From contig LSYV01000056.1 in NCBI GenBank assembly GCA_001584585.1, forward strand, positions 117,624 to 147,562: a stretch of DNA of 29,939 bases, in the 5' to 3' direction. Within the stretch, counting starts at the first letter, position 1. Every line of letters starts with the position of its first letter. This DNA comes from Gonium pectorale. Taxonomy: Eukaryota > Chlorophyta > Chlorophyceae > Chlamydomonadales > Volvocaceae. This document shows, piece by piece, positions 1 through 10,779 of this stretch. Position numbers and translations under genes: made by a program. Below the pieces are notes generated by a model that made no database searches, had not been told where the DNA came from, and saw only the letters and a list, made by a program, of their open reading frames with translations.

Positions 1-295
1 ACGTGCGCGCGGCACCAGTTCATTTTATATAACCCGTTCTACGCTGCTGGGGACTCTTGATTACAGCCATGTAAGTGACGCAAGGACTCCGTTACGCTCC
101 GTTACATGAACACCAACGCCTCCTTTCACAGCCTTGAACAGGGGCGCAGGGTATCGTACCAGCTTTCGCCGTGCAGTCTGCGTGAGGACAAAGGACAGGA
201 TCTTGAGCGTACCCTGTCCTGACCTGGCCACTGCTTGCCATGAATTTCGGCGGATGGGGATCATGGGCCTTCATTTGGCGAGGGTCACGGCGAGG

Positions 296-401
296 GTGTA
301 AAAAAGGAAACGCTGCAACTGGGGAGCCACACCTCTACGGACATACGCACCCGAAGGCGCGATGTTTCCAGCTGGGCGGGCGGGCGGTACAGAAACAAGT
401 A
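296..401 (+). repeat. Dispersed repeat, copy 1
   Basis: Positions 331-371 match 29853-29893 at 36 of 41 bases in the same orientation, and weaker similarity extends on both sides. Inside is a small hairpin with arms 346-351 and 356-361 around a CGAA loop, with one A-C mismatch in this copy. It is probably a fragment of an interspersed element. The family is unknown to me. Confidence 0.6.
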
Positions 402-560
402 GGGGAAAAGCTTCCTTGAAGCTTGGAAAAGGGCGGAGCCCCGTGAGACCGTACCGGGGATTTAGGTCATGAAGGGTGGAGCGTGTATGTGTACCGTAGC
501 GGATGCATGGGCAGGGGCAACCGGTTTGACATGACCCGCGCCCGCACGCACCCACCCTAA

Positions 561-596
561 GGGGTAGGGGAGCGACAAGGGGTAGGGGAGCGACAA
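561..596 (+). repeat. 18-bp tandem duplication (2 copies)
   Basis: The unit GGGGTAGGGGAGCGACAA occurs twice with no gap (561-578 and 579-596). The copies are identical, so the duplication is probably recent. No function is apparent. Confidence 0.9.
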
Positions 597-946
597 AAAC
601 AGACGTGTCAACCCGTCATGAACCCCAGTGTTTGTCCGCAAGTGGGCACCACTGCTCGTTAGAGAAGCCCCGCTTGGCTTGTGCGGGTTTAGTCGTGACC
701 GAGCCGGGTCCTGCTGGCCCATGAGTTGACATGGTTGCGAGAAATTGTGAGCGCCAGCAAGGAATCAGAGGCCGGACACCTAGCAGCGGTATGTGCATAT
801 CTCACGGTATGTTTGTAGCTTTTTTCCGGCGCAGTTGACGTTGTTTGGGTGGGGCAGCTTTCCAATGCTGACCGGCCAATGGACGCGTTGACCATCGCCA
901 AATGCTAACCAACGGCTATGGAATTCTACACACATATAAGGAATAC

Positions 947-954
947 TATAAATA
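947..954 (+). promoter_or_regulatory. TATA-like element
   Basis: A canonical-looking TATAAATA lies in an AT-rich island within GC-rich DNA. It is 700 bases upstream of the WD40 start codon, so it would serve that gene only with a long or spliced 5' UTR. An AT-rich stretch closer by (TAATATAATC, 1491-1500) is an alternative. Neither is proven. Confidence 0.2.
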
Positions 955-996
955 TGAGACTGCAATAATTGGTTCTGCGTGGGATGGAGTTTGGTG

Positions 997-1071
997 CGGA
1001 CGGACGGACGGACGGAGACCGCCAGGGGGCTCCGCCCCCCCCCAAGCCGCTTCGCGGCGGGGGCTCCGCCC
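997..1071. repeat. CGGA run followed by clustered GC-rich palindromes
   Basis: Five CGGA units (997-1016) are followed by three short hairpins packed together. These are GGGGGC/GCCCCC around TCC (1025-1039), GCCGC/GCGGC around TTC (1046-1058), and GGGC/GCCC around TCC (1061-1071). Palindromes of the GGGCTCCGCCC and GCCGCTTCGCGGC type are known as abundant repeats in volvocine organelle DNA and some nuclear regions. Here they sit upstream of a nuclear gene. Confidence 0.75.
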
Positions 1072-1656
1072 AAAAAGCAAGCGAGCGAGCAGACGCACTC
1101 AACCCCCGGTCCTGGACGGGACAGCTTACAAGGGCATCGTTGATACGTCGAGGGTGGCTTGAGGTCGAGTGAAACCGTTTCGACGCTGGGCAGCCACGCC
1201 ACACATGCACAGCACAGTCCGAAACACGGCATGCAAACGACGCGGGCAGAGTGACAGAGAAGAGCTGCTGTGCCTTCCTTTCAGGCTACAAGTGTACACA
1301 GGTTTTCCCGCCGTGGGACGTACGGCAAACGGTTATGAAGCGTGGTCCACTGGCAAGGTGTCCGATCGGATGCATCTGCAGCTACGATCTGCAAGCACGT
1401 GTTGGACTCACAGTTTCAGTGGATACCCCAAGGCGTTGAACTCGCTTGCGAGCCCTTTGTTACCGTTACCTGCGGCGCTGTACCCTTGATTAATATAATC
1501 AGCTGCGTGACCATGGAATAGGCATACAAGACCACAACCATGCACAAGTTTCATGGCTCCCGACGGAAGCGCTAGGAGACAGAGGGACATCTACTCCTCT
1601 TGTCATAGAAGTCTGTAGTAAATAGTCAGCCGCACGTTCCGGAAGCGTCGGTCATA

Positions 1657-4600
1657 ATGAGCGCCGGCGATAAGCGCGCGGAGATTTACACCTATGTGGC
1701 GCAGGACCCTGTATATGCCATGAATTGGAGCGTAAGCTGGGGTGGGCACGGGTCTGCAGCGGGGGCGCGTTAGGGAGGGTGCGGGTGAAGTGTTCGGCCG
1801 GGGGTTTCGGTTCATGCCTGAAGGTGTGGCCACGGCCAGCAGACCCCAGCAACACGTCTTGGCATGTGGATCCCCAGTCACTCTTGTGCATCGCTGCTTA
1901 AACACGTGGAGGGACAGAGAGAGATCGTTTGGACACGGGCTTGGCCGCCCCAGAGGCGCCCCTCCTGTGGCTGTTTCCAGCGGAACAAGAGCACATCGGC
2001 CAGGACGGGATGCACGATTCATGCACGCTTGTTGCAAAATCTGGACTGTCAGGGACACCCGCCCGCTGCGGCGGCGCACGCAGCAAGCCTCTCGGCACCA
2101 ACAAACAGTATGCATGCTAAACCAGCAGCATTTCCAGCTCAGCTTACCGTCTGGATTTCGCCTTCGCTGCTTCTCTCCTCTGATCCAAGCGGCATCTGTC
2201 CGGTTGCGGGGGAATGCCCGCTCCTGTTTCGAAGCGGCGGCTGACCGCCTAGCCAGTTCCAGACCGTTGGTGCCAGCCATTGCCGGCCTCTCTCCCCCCG
2301 CCCCCAGGTCCGCCGGGACCGGCGCTTCCGCCTGGCTGTGGGGTCGTTCCGCGAGGACGTGACGAACTACGTGGAGATCGTTGCGCGTGAGCAGGGTCGG
2401 GGCAACTGGGTTGTGCCTGAGCGGCGGCATGCAGCACTATCGGAGTGGCGGGCGGTCTCGTGCGCCTGTTGACACAGCACTGCACGCGCACACCCGTCAT
2501 TCCCCATCGCACCGCCGCTTTAGGACCTACCACCATCCGCGGCCCCCTCCCTGGTCCTGCCCGCTGTCTTAACCCCCCTTCCACCCGCCCGCGCTCCTCA
2601 TCTGCACCGCCCAGTGGACGACGACGCGGGCGAGCTGCGCTCCGACCCGGCCATGCGCTTCCCGCACGACTACCCTGCCACTAAGCTCATGTGGCTGCCC
2701 GACCGGGAGGGCTGCCGCCCCGACCTGCTGGCCACCACGGGGGAGGCACTGCGCATCTGGAGGGTGGTGGACCCCGACGTGGACGGGGCGGCAGCGGAGG
2801 GGGCGGAGGCCGAGGCGGGGCCCGCTGGCGCAGGAGGCGGCGGAGGGAGCGGCGGCCGAGGCGTGCGGCTGCAGGCACTCCTTAATAATGTGGGCAGGGG
2901 CAGCGGAGGGCGAGGGGTTCGCATGCACAGAAGTGTTTGCTCTCGGGAGAAGGGGGGGCCTGCACATGCGGTGCGGGAGAGCGCGGGGGGCTGCAGGTCC
3001 GAGCATGCAGGCGTCTTTCCAGGAGCGGAGCGGACCTGATGGCTGCCAGGAGCGCTCGCAAGCGCAGCTCGAGCAGATGCCCTTGCGCGCCCGTCGCACC
3101 CTCCCCCACCCCCACCCCGCAGAACAAGCAGTCCGAGTTCTCTGCTCCGCTGACGTCGTTCGACTGGAACGAGGCCGACCCCAAGCGCCTGGGCACCTCC
3201 TCCATCGACACCACCTGCACCATCTGGGACATCGAGGTGCGACCGGCTCGCCAGCCCGCACGCGAACGGCGTGTCGAGGCGGCCGCTGTCCCTGGGAGCC
3301 TGCACGCTGGGAGCCCGCTCTCCGTGATACGCTGCCTGCGACGTCGTGTGCACTCTGGGCGTAAGGGCCGCGTCCCGCTCCCGCTTCGCATCGCCTCCTT
3401 CCTTCCTTGGCCGTCTGTCCTCCCGCTGCCCATCCCCCTCACGGTGTCCTGCTCGTCTTTCATGGCTCAGTTTGCCCATGGATCGAGTTCACCTTGCGCC
3501 TCAACCCAGCCCACACCCTTCCGCCCCTCCTGCAGAAGGGGGAGGTGGACACGCAGCTAATTGCGCACGACCGGGAGGTGTACGACATAGCCTGGGGCGG
3601 ACTGGGCGTGTTTGCCACCGTATCCGCCGACGGCTCCGTTCGCGTCTTTGACCTCAGGTGTGCCAGGGGCGGGAGGGCTCATGAGGGGCTCGGCCGAGGA
3701 GCCGCAGGGTCGATCTACTACTGCATGGGGTTGCGCCACCCCTTTGCAGCCGTGTGCTGCAGCTTGCAGGCCCTCGCCGTCTTACCAGCGGCAGTCCAGC
3801 TGCTGACCTTCCTTTATCCTCCTCATTTGTCTTGGGATTGCGTGTGCTGCTTGGGCTCCTCCATTGGGAACGCGCTATCTACCTTTCGCCGCCCGCCCAC
3901 GCCCACACCCACGTCCTCGCACTCCAAAGAGACAAGGAGCACAGCACCATCATCTACGAGAGCCCGCAGCCCGACACCCCGCTGCTGCGGCTGGGCTGGA
4001 ACAGGCAGGACCCCCGGTACATGGCCACCATACTCATGGACTCGCCAAAGGTGCTGCGCGATGCAGTGCGTCGGGGAGGAGGAGCGGGGGTTTGGGGCAG
4101 GCGTGAGAGCGACAAGGGTCCGTGGTTTGCGAAGGAGGCGGGCTGCCGCCGGTCCCCAAAGCGAGCGGGTGCGGGAAGCGACCGGAGCAGCGGACGTGTC
4201 ACGTTGAGGATTGCAATGGTGGGCGGGACCCCAGCAATTATGCGCACGTGCCCGACAATGCCGCGACCCTTCGCCGTTCTCCTTACGGCGCTATCTCCAC
4301 CACCACCCCGCGGCACAGCATTCACAATGCTCAGGCCCCCCCTCCTGCCCACCTGCTCCGCCCTCGGCCCCGTGCTCTCATCCCTCTCAGGTGGTCATCC
4401 TGGACATCCGCTACCCCACGCTGCCGGTTGCGGAGCTGTGCCGCCACACCGCCCCAGTCAACGCGCTCGCCTGGGCACCCCATTCGGCGCAGCACATCTG
4501 CACAGCAGGGGACGACTCGCAGGTGGAATAGGGGGCGGGGAAGCGGGAGGAGAGAGGGGAGTTTAAGCAAACAAGGTTCGAGAGAGGGGAGCGGGAGCGG

Positions 4601-5256
4601 GCCGGCACCTGCAGAGGGGCGGGCGCAGACTGGCGGAGCGACGAGCCGAGTTGCCCTGGGCTCCCGTGGTTGAAGCGAAGACGCGTCCCGTCGGAGCCAT
4701 GCGTTGAAGGGGCCTGGGGAGCCAGTGCGCGATGCCGCCCGGAATCGGACGTGTCGCTGCTCAGTTGCTGCTGTCTGCTCAAGCGTTGTGACGGCAACTG
4801 ACAAACGACAAAACGATATCACCCCCCTGCCCCCCCCCCCAGGCGCTTATTTGGGACGTGTCGCCGGTGGGTGGCGGTGGCGGCCAGGGAGGGCCCGGCG
4901 GCGGGAGCGGCGGTGACGTGTCGCTGGACCCCATCCTGGCGTACGGAGCGCAGAGCGAGGTACGGCGGGGCGGTGGTAGGGCGGGCAACCAAGGTGGGGT
5001 GCAGGCCGCTGGGGCCTGGGGTATGGTTTAATTCGGCTGCGGTTTGTAACCTTGCCAACCTCCTGGACCTGGATCGGCTTGAGCCTAAACTAAGTGGTGG
5101 CCCTATTTGAACCGATTGTCCTGGTTGCTGCTATCGCCCACCGCCGCCCACCCGCCCTGCCGTGCGGCTCAGGTGAATCAGCTGCAGTGGAGCTCCGCGC
5201 AGCCCGACTGGGTGGCCGTGTGCTTCGGGAACAAGACGCAGATTCTGCGGGTATGA
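1657..5256 (+). CDS. LWD1: WD40 repeat protein, LWD1/AN11/DCAF7 family
   Basis: Nine exons join in phase: 1657-1731, 2308-2386, 2615-2889, 3123-3236, 3536-3657, 3930-4050, 4391-4522, 4843-4959 and 5173-5256, giving 372 aa. The spliced protein follows plant LWD1/AN11 and animal DCAF7 along its whole length. It has an N-terminal YAMNWS element, then [73 protein letters not shown] and a C-terminal [11 protein letters not shown]. Family members are seven-bladed propeller scaffolds. In plants they act in the circadian clock and in MYB-bHLH transcription; in animals they bind DYRK kinases and CUL4-DDB1. Family length is about 340-350 aa; the excess comes from an acidic, Gly/Ala-rich insertion (about residues 102-134) and a Gly-rich one near 315-330. 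The start was chosen because exon 1 matches the family N-terminus exactly. The symbol is by homology; the distinction from TTG1-like paralogues is not tested. Confidence 0.95.
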
Positions 5257-6590
5257 GGATATGAGGCGGAGCGCCAAGTGGGGCCGAGTTGTCTCGCGGG
5301 GGCCAACAGCCCCGGCGGACGGCACAGCGCCGCCGGTTCGGTGACCGTTGTACGCAAATGCACTGCCCAAAGAGGCGGCGTTGGCGCTGGCGTCCGTAGC
5401 GACGAGTTTTCCGTTGACGGTGAATTGCACGTCGTTGCTTCGCTCTCTGGTGCAGCTGGGGAGCGGGGCAATGGAGGAGACGGGAATCGGGTGCGATGGG
5501 ATCAGGAAGAGGATGTGCGGCGGAGTGCGGCACTGCGCAGCGGCCTCTTTGTGCGGCTGCGTGTGCTGCTCGCGCCAGACGGGTTGTGCTGCGATGTAGG
5601 GTCGCGTGCGGTGTGCTGGAACCCGGAGGCGCGACGGCGGCCACATCACGGTACGGATGCCGCAGCACCCCCCGCAATGTCGGGCGCTCAAAGGAGGGGC
5701 GTTGTTGTGTTGCTCCCGCGTGCGCTGAGCCCTGCGCATGCATACAGTCCGATGCTGGGTTCATTTCCATCGGCCGCGGAGTTGCGACACGATACGACAT
5801 TGCACGGTGAGGCTTGGAGCCGGGGTCCGGACCAGTTTGCGGCCCGTACCGCATGTTAGTTACTCTCACAATGACCCTGCACGCATGTACAATACTGAAA
5901 TGAACGGCGGCCCGTGCTTTTGCGGCTGAGCATCGGCCGCCCTGCTTGGGATGGTCAAGGGGATGTTGCGGAAGGCGGTCATACCTATCGGGATGCGTGC
6001 ACAGCCTCGCCGATGTTGCAGGTGAGAGGACAGCCGGGACAAGTCAGTCCCTTGCTTGAAGGCTTTGGTTGTATAAATTGTGATGTTGCGCATACTTCGG
6101 GGGCGCTGTGCACCGTAAGCGCCGCAGGGTCGCCCTCTGGGTCGGTCCGGGTCGGCTTGCGGCCGCGCGCAGGACGGAACCTGCTTCAGCACCGGCTGGG
6201 CCAGGGGGCGTCCTTTGTGAACCTCCGGAGACATACGGTAGGGTTATGAACTCTTGGTGAGCGCCAACGCGCCGGAGGGCATGCGGGGTCAGCGGGTTAC
6301 CTGCTTACCTTCTACACATGTACAGTACGTCGGCTGATGGTTACTTCGTTGGTTGACCGTTATATCGGCTCTTCTTCCCTGTCATTCAGTATTCGCCCTT
6401 ACCTCTGGACCTGCTGCTGCGGCTTTGTAAGGGTCTGAGCGCACATGCGCTTGCGTGACACGACTGCAGCACCACACGGCCGACCGCCAGGCGCTGACCT
6501 CCAGGCACAACCAGTCAATAACTCCATAGCCTATGTCAACGTAGGAGATACCAGCTCGACTATAGCGAGTATTGTCGGTTCTCGTGCTCA
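5257..6590. other. Intergenic region, 3' UTR of WD40 gene and upstream region of renalase-like gene
   Basis: There is no recognisable coding sequence. Several open frames in 5278-5859 exist on both strands, but they lack homology and splice logic. The first plus-strand TGTAA after the WD40 stop codon is at 6426, which implies a 3' UTR of about 1.2 kb. That would leave only about 150 bases for the promoter of the next gene. Confidence 0.5.
6426..6430 (+). terminator. Putative TGTAA polyadenylation signal of the WD40 gene
   Basis: TGTAA is the usual polyadenylation signal in volvocine algae. This is the first one downstream of the stop codon at 5254-5256. Cleavage would be expected 10-20 bases further on. 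Confidence 0.35.
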
Positions 6591-9500
6591 ATGGTGCTCG
6601 CTTTGCCGGCGTTTGGGCACAAGCAGCTGAGGCTAAGCAGCCGCTTGATTCGGCTCGCCATGCGCGCGCAAATCAACGCCGCAGCTGCTGCGAGGGCGAC
6701 GTCGGGCGAGCTGGCGCCACCACGGGTGGCTGTGGTCGGGGGCGGGCTCGCCGGCGCCATGTGCGCCTCCCTCCTCACAAGGCGAGGGGCGCAAGTCACA
6801 GTGTTCGATATGGGGCGGATCGCCCCAGGTGCGCGGGGGGGGGGATTGTGTACGGTTCGGTGCGTACACCTCTCGCCAAACAGGGGGCCCCTCTGACCAC
6901 GGATCCGCCTTCCTCCATGCGCCCCGCACCTTCCCCCGTGCCCGACCAGGCGGCCGCACCAGCCCCCGGATCGATGCCGATGGCTACTCCTTTGACATCG
7001 GGGCGCAGTTCCTGCGGGCCACCTCCCCTGCCATGCGGCGCTGGGCGAGGGAGTGGGTGCAGGCGGGTAAGAGGCGGGCGCACCTTCCTGCCTGCCTGCC
7101 TGCCTGGAGGCGGGGCAGCATGTGTTCGGCCTCGTGGGTCATAGCGGCTCCTGCCACACAGAAGCCCGCTGGTTCGTGTGGCCCGCGAAGGGGGATGGGG
7201 CTTGCTGCCCCTGATCTCAGGCCGCTGGCTTTGCCCTGGAGGCCGGCCTGGGCTCCAGCAGCAGGCCGTTGGTGGTGCGCCCCGTCCCCACAAAGCAAGC
7301 GTGCCTCACAATTGGTCTGACCGCTCACGCGCTGCCGTACCCGTTGCTTATCCAGGCGTCCTGGCGGAGTGGCGGCCCGTGCTTGGGCTGTACGACACGA
7401 CGAGCGGGACTCTCAGACGGCGGGAGCAGCTGAGCCAACAGGAGCTGGACACCGCTGCGGGAAGGTCAGGCCGGGAGGATTTCGGGTGGCAATGGCGATG
7501 CGCATGGCGTGGTGAGGCGTTCACGGGTAGGGCGGTGGGCGCGCAGGGCATGCATGCCGGGCGAGCACGCGGTTGCGGATGTGCCCCGAGGTTGCGCTGC
7601 GCCTGCGGGCGCTGTTCCGGAGCATGCATGGAGCAACCCATCACGCGCCCGGCCCCCGGCCCCCGGCCCTCCCGGCAGCTTCTTCGGCGTCCTGTCCTCG
7701 TCGCCCGATGAGCCGCTGTTCGTGGGGCTGCCGTCCATGGCCGCCCTGCCGGCGCACCTGCTGCGACCCCAGCAGCCGCTGCAGCCGCTGCAGGGGCAGG
7801 AGCCGGGCCCCGTGAGCGCCCTCGGCGCGGGCGAGCCCGCTGCTGCGGCCGTCGCCGCCGCTGCCTGGCCGCAAGTGCGGCTCAACACCAAGGCGGGTAG
7901 AGGGGGCCGGAATGGCGTCGGGTGTTGAGAGGGCTCAAGGGGAGGGGTCTCGGTTATTGAGTGAGGTCTTGTGGAGACCGTCAAGGGGTACCGTATTGGG
8001 ATGAGTGCCTAAAGCAAGGTGTCGTATCCACGCAGCAGCCCCCCTGGCTGGCAATACTCCCAAGGTTACCTTCCTCACCTGCGCTGGCTCCCTGGCTGCC
8101 TCGCGGGCGGATGAACATGTATGCCGCTACCTCCTCGCGCGCCCGTCAGGTCCAATCCGCCCGCCTGGCGGAGGGCCGCTGGTGGCTGACCGGGCCGCCG
8201 CCGCAGCAGCAGGTGGGTGCGGGGCGTTCACGGTGACATGGCATGCGGTCAGCTCGGGTGGCAATGCGCTGTCGGAGCACCGGCCGAGGCCAGAGGGCTC
8301 GCAGCGTGCAATGCGGCTCCAGACCGGGTCCCTATCCATGTCCACATCCGCTATCCGCCACCTCATATGCCCATCACCCGTGTGCCCCGATCCTGCAGGC
8401 CGACGGCATGGCCGCTGGCGGCGGGGCTTCCTCGGGCGCCGGCGGGGGTGGCTGGCTGGGCGTGTTCGACGCGCTGGTGCTCGCGGACAGCCAGATGGCG
8501 CGACCCGGTGGGGTGGCGTACAGGGTGGGGCGGAGGGCAGTCAAGGAAACGGAAGGCGGTTCGCAGCACAGAGCGTCGGAGCGCAGTGAGGGGAAAGGAG
8601 TTTACGTCGGCCTTGACATAGTAGAAGGTAGCTAGGCGCGTTTGAGTACCACTATGTTCCTACGTTACTGCAACCGTCCTGGTGGCTGCTGGCCGCCGGT
8701 CGCAGACGCGCCTGTTGCGGTGACGGCGCCAATCCGGCCAGCAGCAGAGCAGCACCGTAACCGGTACATCGCCCGCTTGCCCGGCCTGGGCGCGGATGTG
8801 CGCGCCCTGCGGATGCCCCTGCTCGCTAGCTCCCGGCGCCATCCCCACGCGCCCCTCTGAAGTGCTACGCTACATGCCGCGCCTCGAACCAGTTCCTGTG
8901 AGGGCTTCAGACACACCACCTGCTCCCACCACCTGCTCCCTTAACCTCCGCCCGCTCCCCCCCCCCAGGCGCCCCGGGGCACATCTCCTTCCAGGGCGCG
9001 GAGGCCGGCTCACCCCAGCCCTGCGCATCGCTGTCCATGCTGCTGGGCCGCCTGGGATCCTCCCGCCCCGCCCCGCTGCTCAGCCTGGCGCTCAGCTGGG
9101 ATGGGACCGCCCACGGGCCGCTGCTGCCGGGCGGCGCCCAGGCGGCCCTCCTGGCGGGAGGTGGGGGCGCCTTCCAGTGGCTGGCGGAGGACTCGTCCAA
9201 GCCGGTGAGGGCCGGCGCCGTGAGGGGGGTGCGTGGGTAAGGGAGTGGGGGGCACGCCTTGGGTGCCTCTGTGGCCGAGACTGCATCAACGCAGCTGGCC
9301 TGCAGCGGGAGCGTGGGGTTCCCAGATACGTCGACGCGAAGAGGAACGTAGCATCGCCGCAGCCGGGCTGTGGTCGGGAATCGGGAGGATTTTAAATACT
9401 GATTCTATGCACCACCCAACGAATCCGCTGCCCTTCTGGCGTCGCCTCCCGTTCCTCATGCGGCACCTTGTCAGGGCCGCTCGTCCTCTGGACTGAGCCG

Positions 9501-10258
9501 GTGGGTGGCTATCACGACCACCGAGTTTGCGGCGGAGCTGCTCCGCGAGGCGGCAGCCGGCGGCAGCGGTGGTGGTGCTGTCGCTGGCGCCGCGGGGGCC
9601 CCGGGCAAAGGAACTGGCGGGCTGCCGCCACAGGACGCGACCTATCGGGTGAACCTGGCGGAACGGCTCTGGGCGGCGCTTCGGACGGAGCTGAGCGCGG
9701 GTAAGACCGGACTGCTTGGGGCACGGGGCAAGCGCGAGGACCGAAACCACAGATGATATGTAAATGCTGGGGCAGGACGCGTTCTCGCTCGCACGCTTGC
9801 AGCACCTGGCCGCATGCGCGCGCGCCATCATGGGGAAGGAGCACAACTCGCTGCACCGTACAGTAGCGTACGGCAAGACCACAAGTTGCATCTGGTGACC
9901 TGAACTAAAGCCACGGCTTATTAGGCGAGCTGTTCATACTTAGACGAGCGAATGGGTGAGGGACGGCAGTCTCCCGCAACGTGCCTCCTACCAGACGCCA
10001 ACAGCCCCACATTGACTGCCGCCCGCAGGTGGGCGCAGGGAGCTGCCCACGCCCGTCCGTCTGTCGGCGCAGCGGTGGGGCAGCGCCCTGCCGTCCGCTC
10101 CGCTGGGGCAGCTCGCGGTGTGCGACGAGGCGGCCCGGTGGGCAGCGTGCGGTGACTTCTGCGCGGGGGGAGGGCTGCAGGGGGCTGCGGAGAGCGGCGC
10201 TGCGGCTGCCGAGGCGGTAATGGCTATGCTGGGCCTTGGCCTGGAGGGCGAACGCTAA
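6591..10258 (+). CDS. Renalase-like FAD-dependent oxidoreductase, probably plastid-targeted
   Basis: Nine exons join in phase: 6591-6828, 6950-7066, 7356-7464, 7679-7892, 8150-8212, 8399-8507, 8969-9204, 9475-9700 and 10029-10258, giving 513 aa. Residues 1-40 are rich in Ala, Arg and Ser and poor in acids, like a chloroplast transit peptide. A Rossmann FAD site follows (VAVVGGGLAGA, G50-x-G52-x-x-G55, with D73 at the end of strand 2), then GGR (80-82). Later landmarks are FVGLPSMAAL, FDALVLADSQMA, DSSKPGR (358-364), QRW (452-454), AACGDF (476-481) and ESG (492-494), the last two being the C-terminal flavin-binding part. This is the layout of renalase and bacterial renalase-like enzymes, which oxidise aberrant NAD(P)H isomers or amines; the substrate here is unknown. 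Low-complexity Gln/Pro/Ala and Gly/Ala insertions (about 183-216 and 384-408) lengthen it. The ATG at 6591 has no in-frame ATG just upstream. Intron 4 appears to be GC-AG. Confidence 0.9.
7087..7106 (+). repeat. CCTG tetranucleotide run (5 units)
   Basis: Five perfect CCTG units lie inside intron 2 of the renalase-like gene. It is a simple repeat with no coding effect. Confidence 0.85.
7893..8149 (+). other. Predicted GC-AG intron (intron 4 of renalase-like gene)
   Basis: The upstream exon reads LNTK and stops before GCGGGT. The downstream exon begins after CGTCAG with VQSARLAEGRWWLTG. Joining at the GC keeps phase 0 and gives the length expected for a renalase at this point. The nearest GT (7897) leaves phase 1, and the only phase-compatible acceptor (8018) lacks a pyrimidine tract and would insert over 40 unlikely residues. 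Confidence 0.65.
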
Positions 10259-10774
10259 GAGACGGGTGGCTGAATTCCGTGGCAGTTATGGCCATAGACT
10301 GACTAAAGCGGCATTGTTGGCCACTGTCTGCTGTCTGCAGCCCGCCGGGACTCCTGAAGGAAGCCCGGTCACTCTATGACGGCGCGTTTCCAGGGGCTAC
10401 ATCCCTGCTGCACCTGCCTGATGACATGCGCATGTGCGTTTTGCTCATGCTGCTTGCCGTGCGAGAGAGATGCGCTGCCCTAATTTCGGCGGGCAGGGCT
10501 TTGGATCCGCTGTCCCTTACTGGCATGCCTTCATGTCCGCGGCTGACAGTGAAGAAAGCTTCCGAGCGCTTTGCCTGTTTTGGCAATGCACCTTACCCAT
10601 GTTAACAGCTCTTCCCAGCAAATGCCGGTCACTCTGCACGGGAGCCTCGCGGGGTTCGTGTGACCTTCGGGCTCGACAGCTTCAGGGGAGTTCTCCCTGC
10701 AAGTTTCTTTGAAGCTCAAGCCGCCGCATTCCAGCGCGTGTCCTACTACCAGCAGAGGCTGGCGATCAGGGCAT

Positions 10775-10779
10775 TGTAA
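10775..10779 (+). terminator. Putative TGTAA polyadenylation signal of the renalase-like gene
   Basis: It is the first plus-strand TGTAA after the stop codon at 10256-10258 and gives a 3' UTR of about 0.5 kb, typical for this group. Confidence 0.5.

Larger units (their letters stand above)
1..1656. other. Left flank without a recognised gene
   Basis: No reading frame here resembles a known family or can be joined to a neighbour in phase. It holds a dispersed repeat copy (296-401), an 18-bp tandem duplication (561-596), an AT-rich patch with a TATA-like site (about 930-965), a CGGA run and a cluster of GC-rich palindromes (997-1071). The last few hundred bases presumably contain the promoter and 5' UTR of the WD40 gene at 1657. 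Reverse TGTAA motifs (TTACA at 61-65 and 102-106) could end a minus-strand transcript, but no matching gene was found. Confidence 0.5.

Noticed and set aside
1603..2430. 275-codon minus-strand open frame
   Set aside because: It overlaps exons 1 and 2 of the WD40 gene on the other strand and has no family resemblance; such long frames are common in GC-rich DNA.
2670..3479. 269-codon minus-strand open frame
   Set aside because: It runs across WD40 exons and introns on the opposite strand and has arbitrary composition.
5090..5869. 259-codon minus-strand open frame (and plus frame 5278-5859)
   Set aside because: Opposing frames over the same DNA, rich in Arg/Ala/Pro, without motif or homology; likely the 3' UTR of the WD40 gene.
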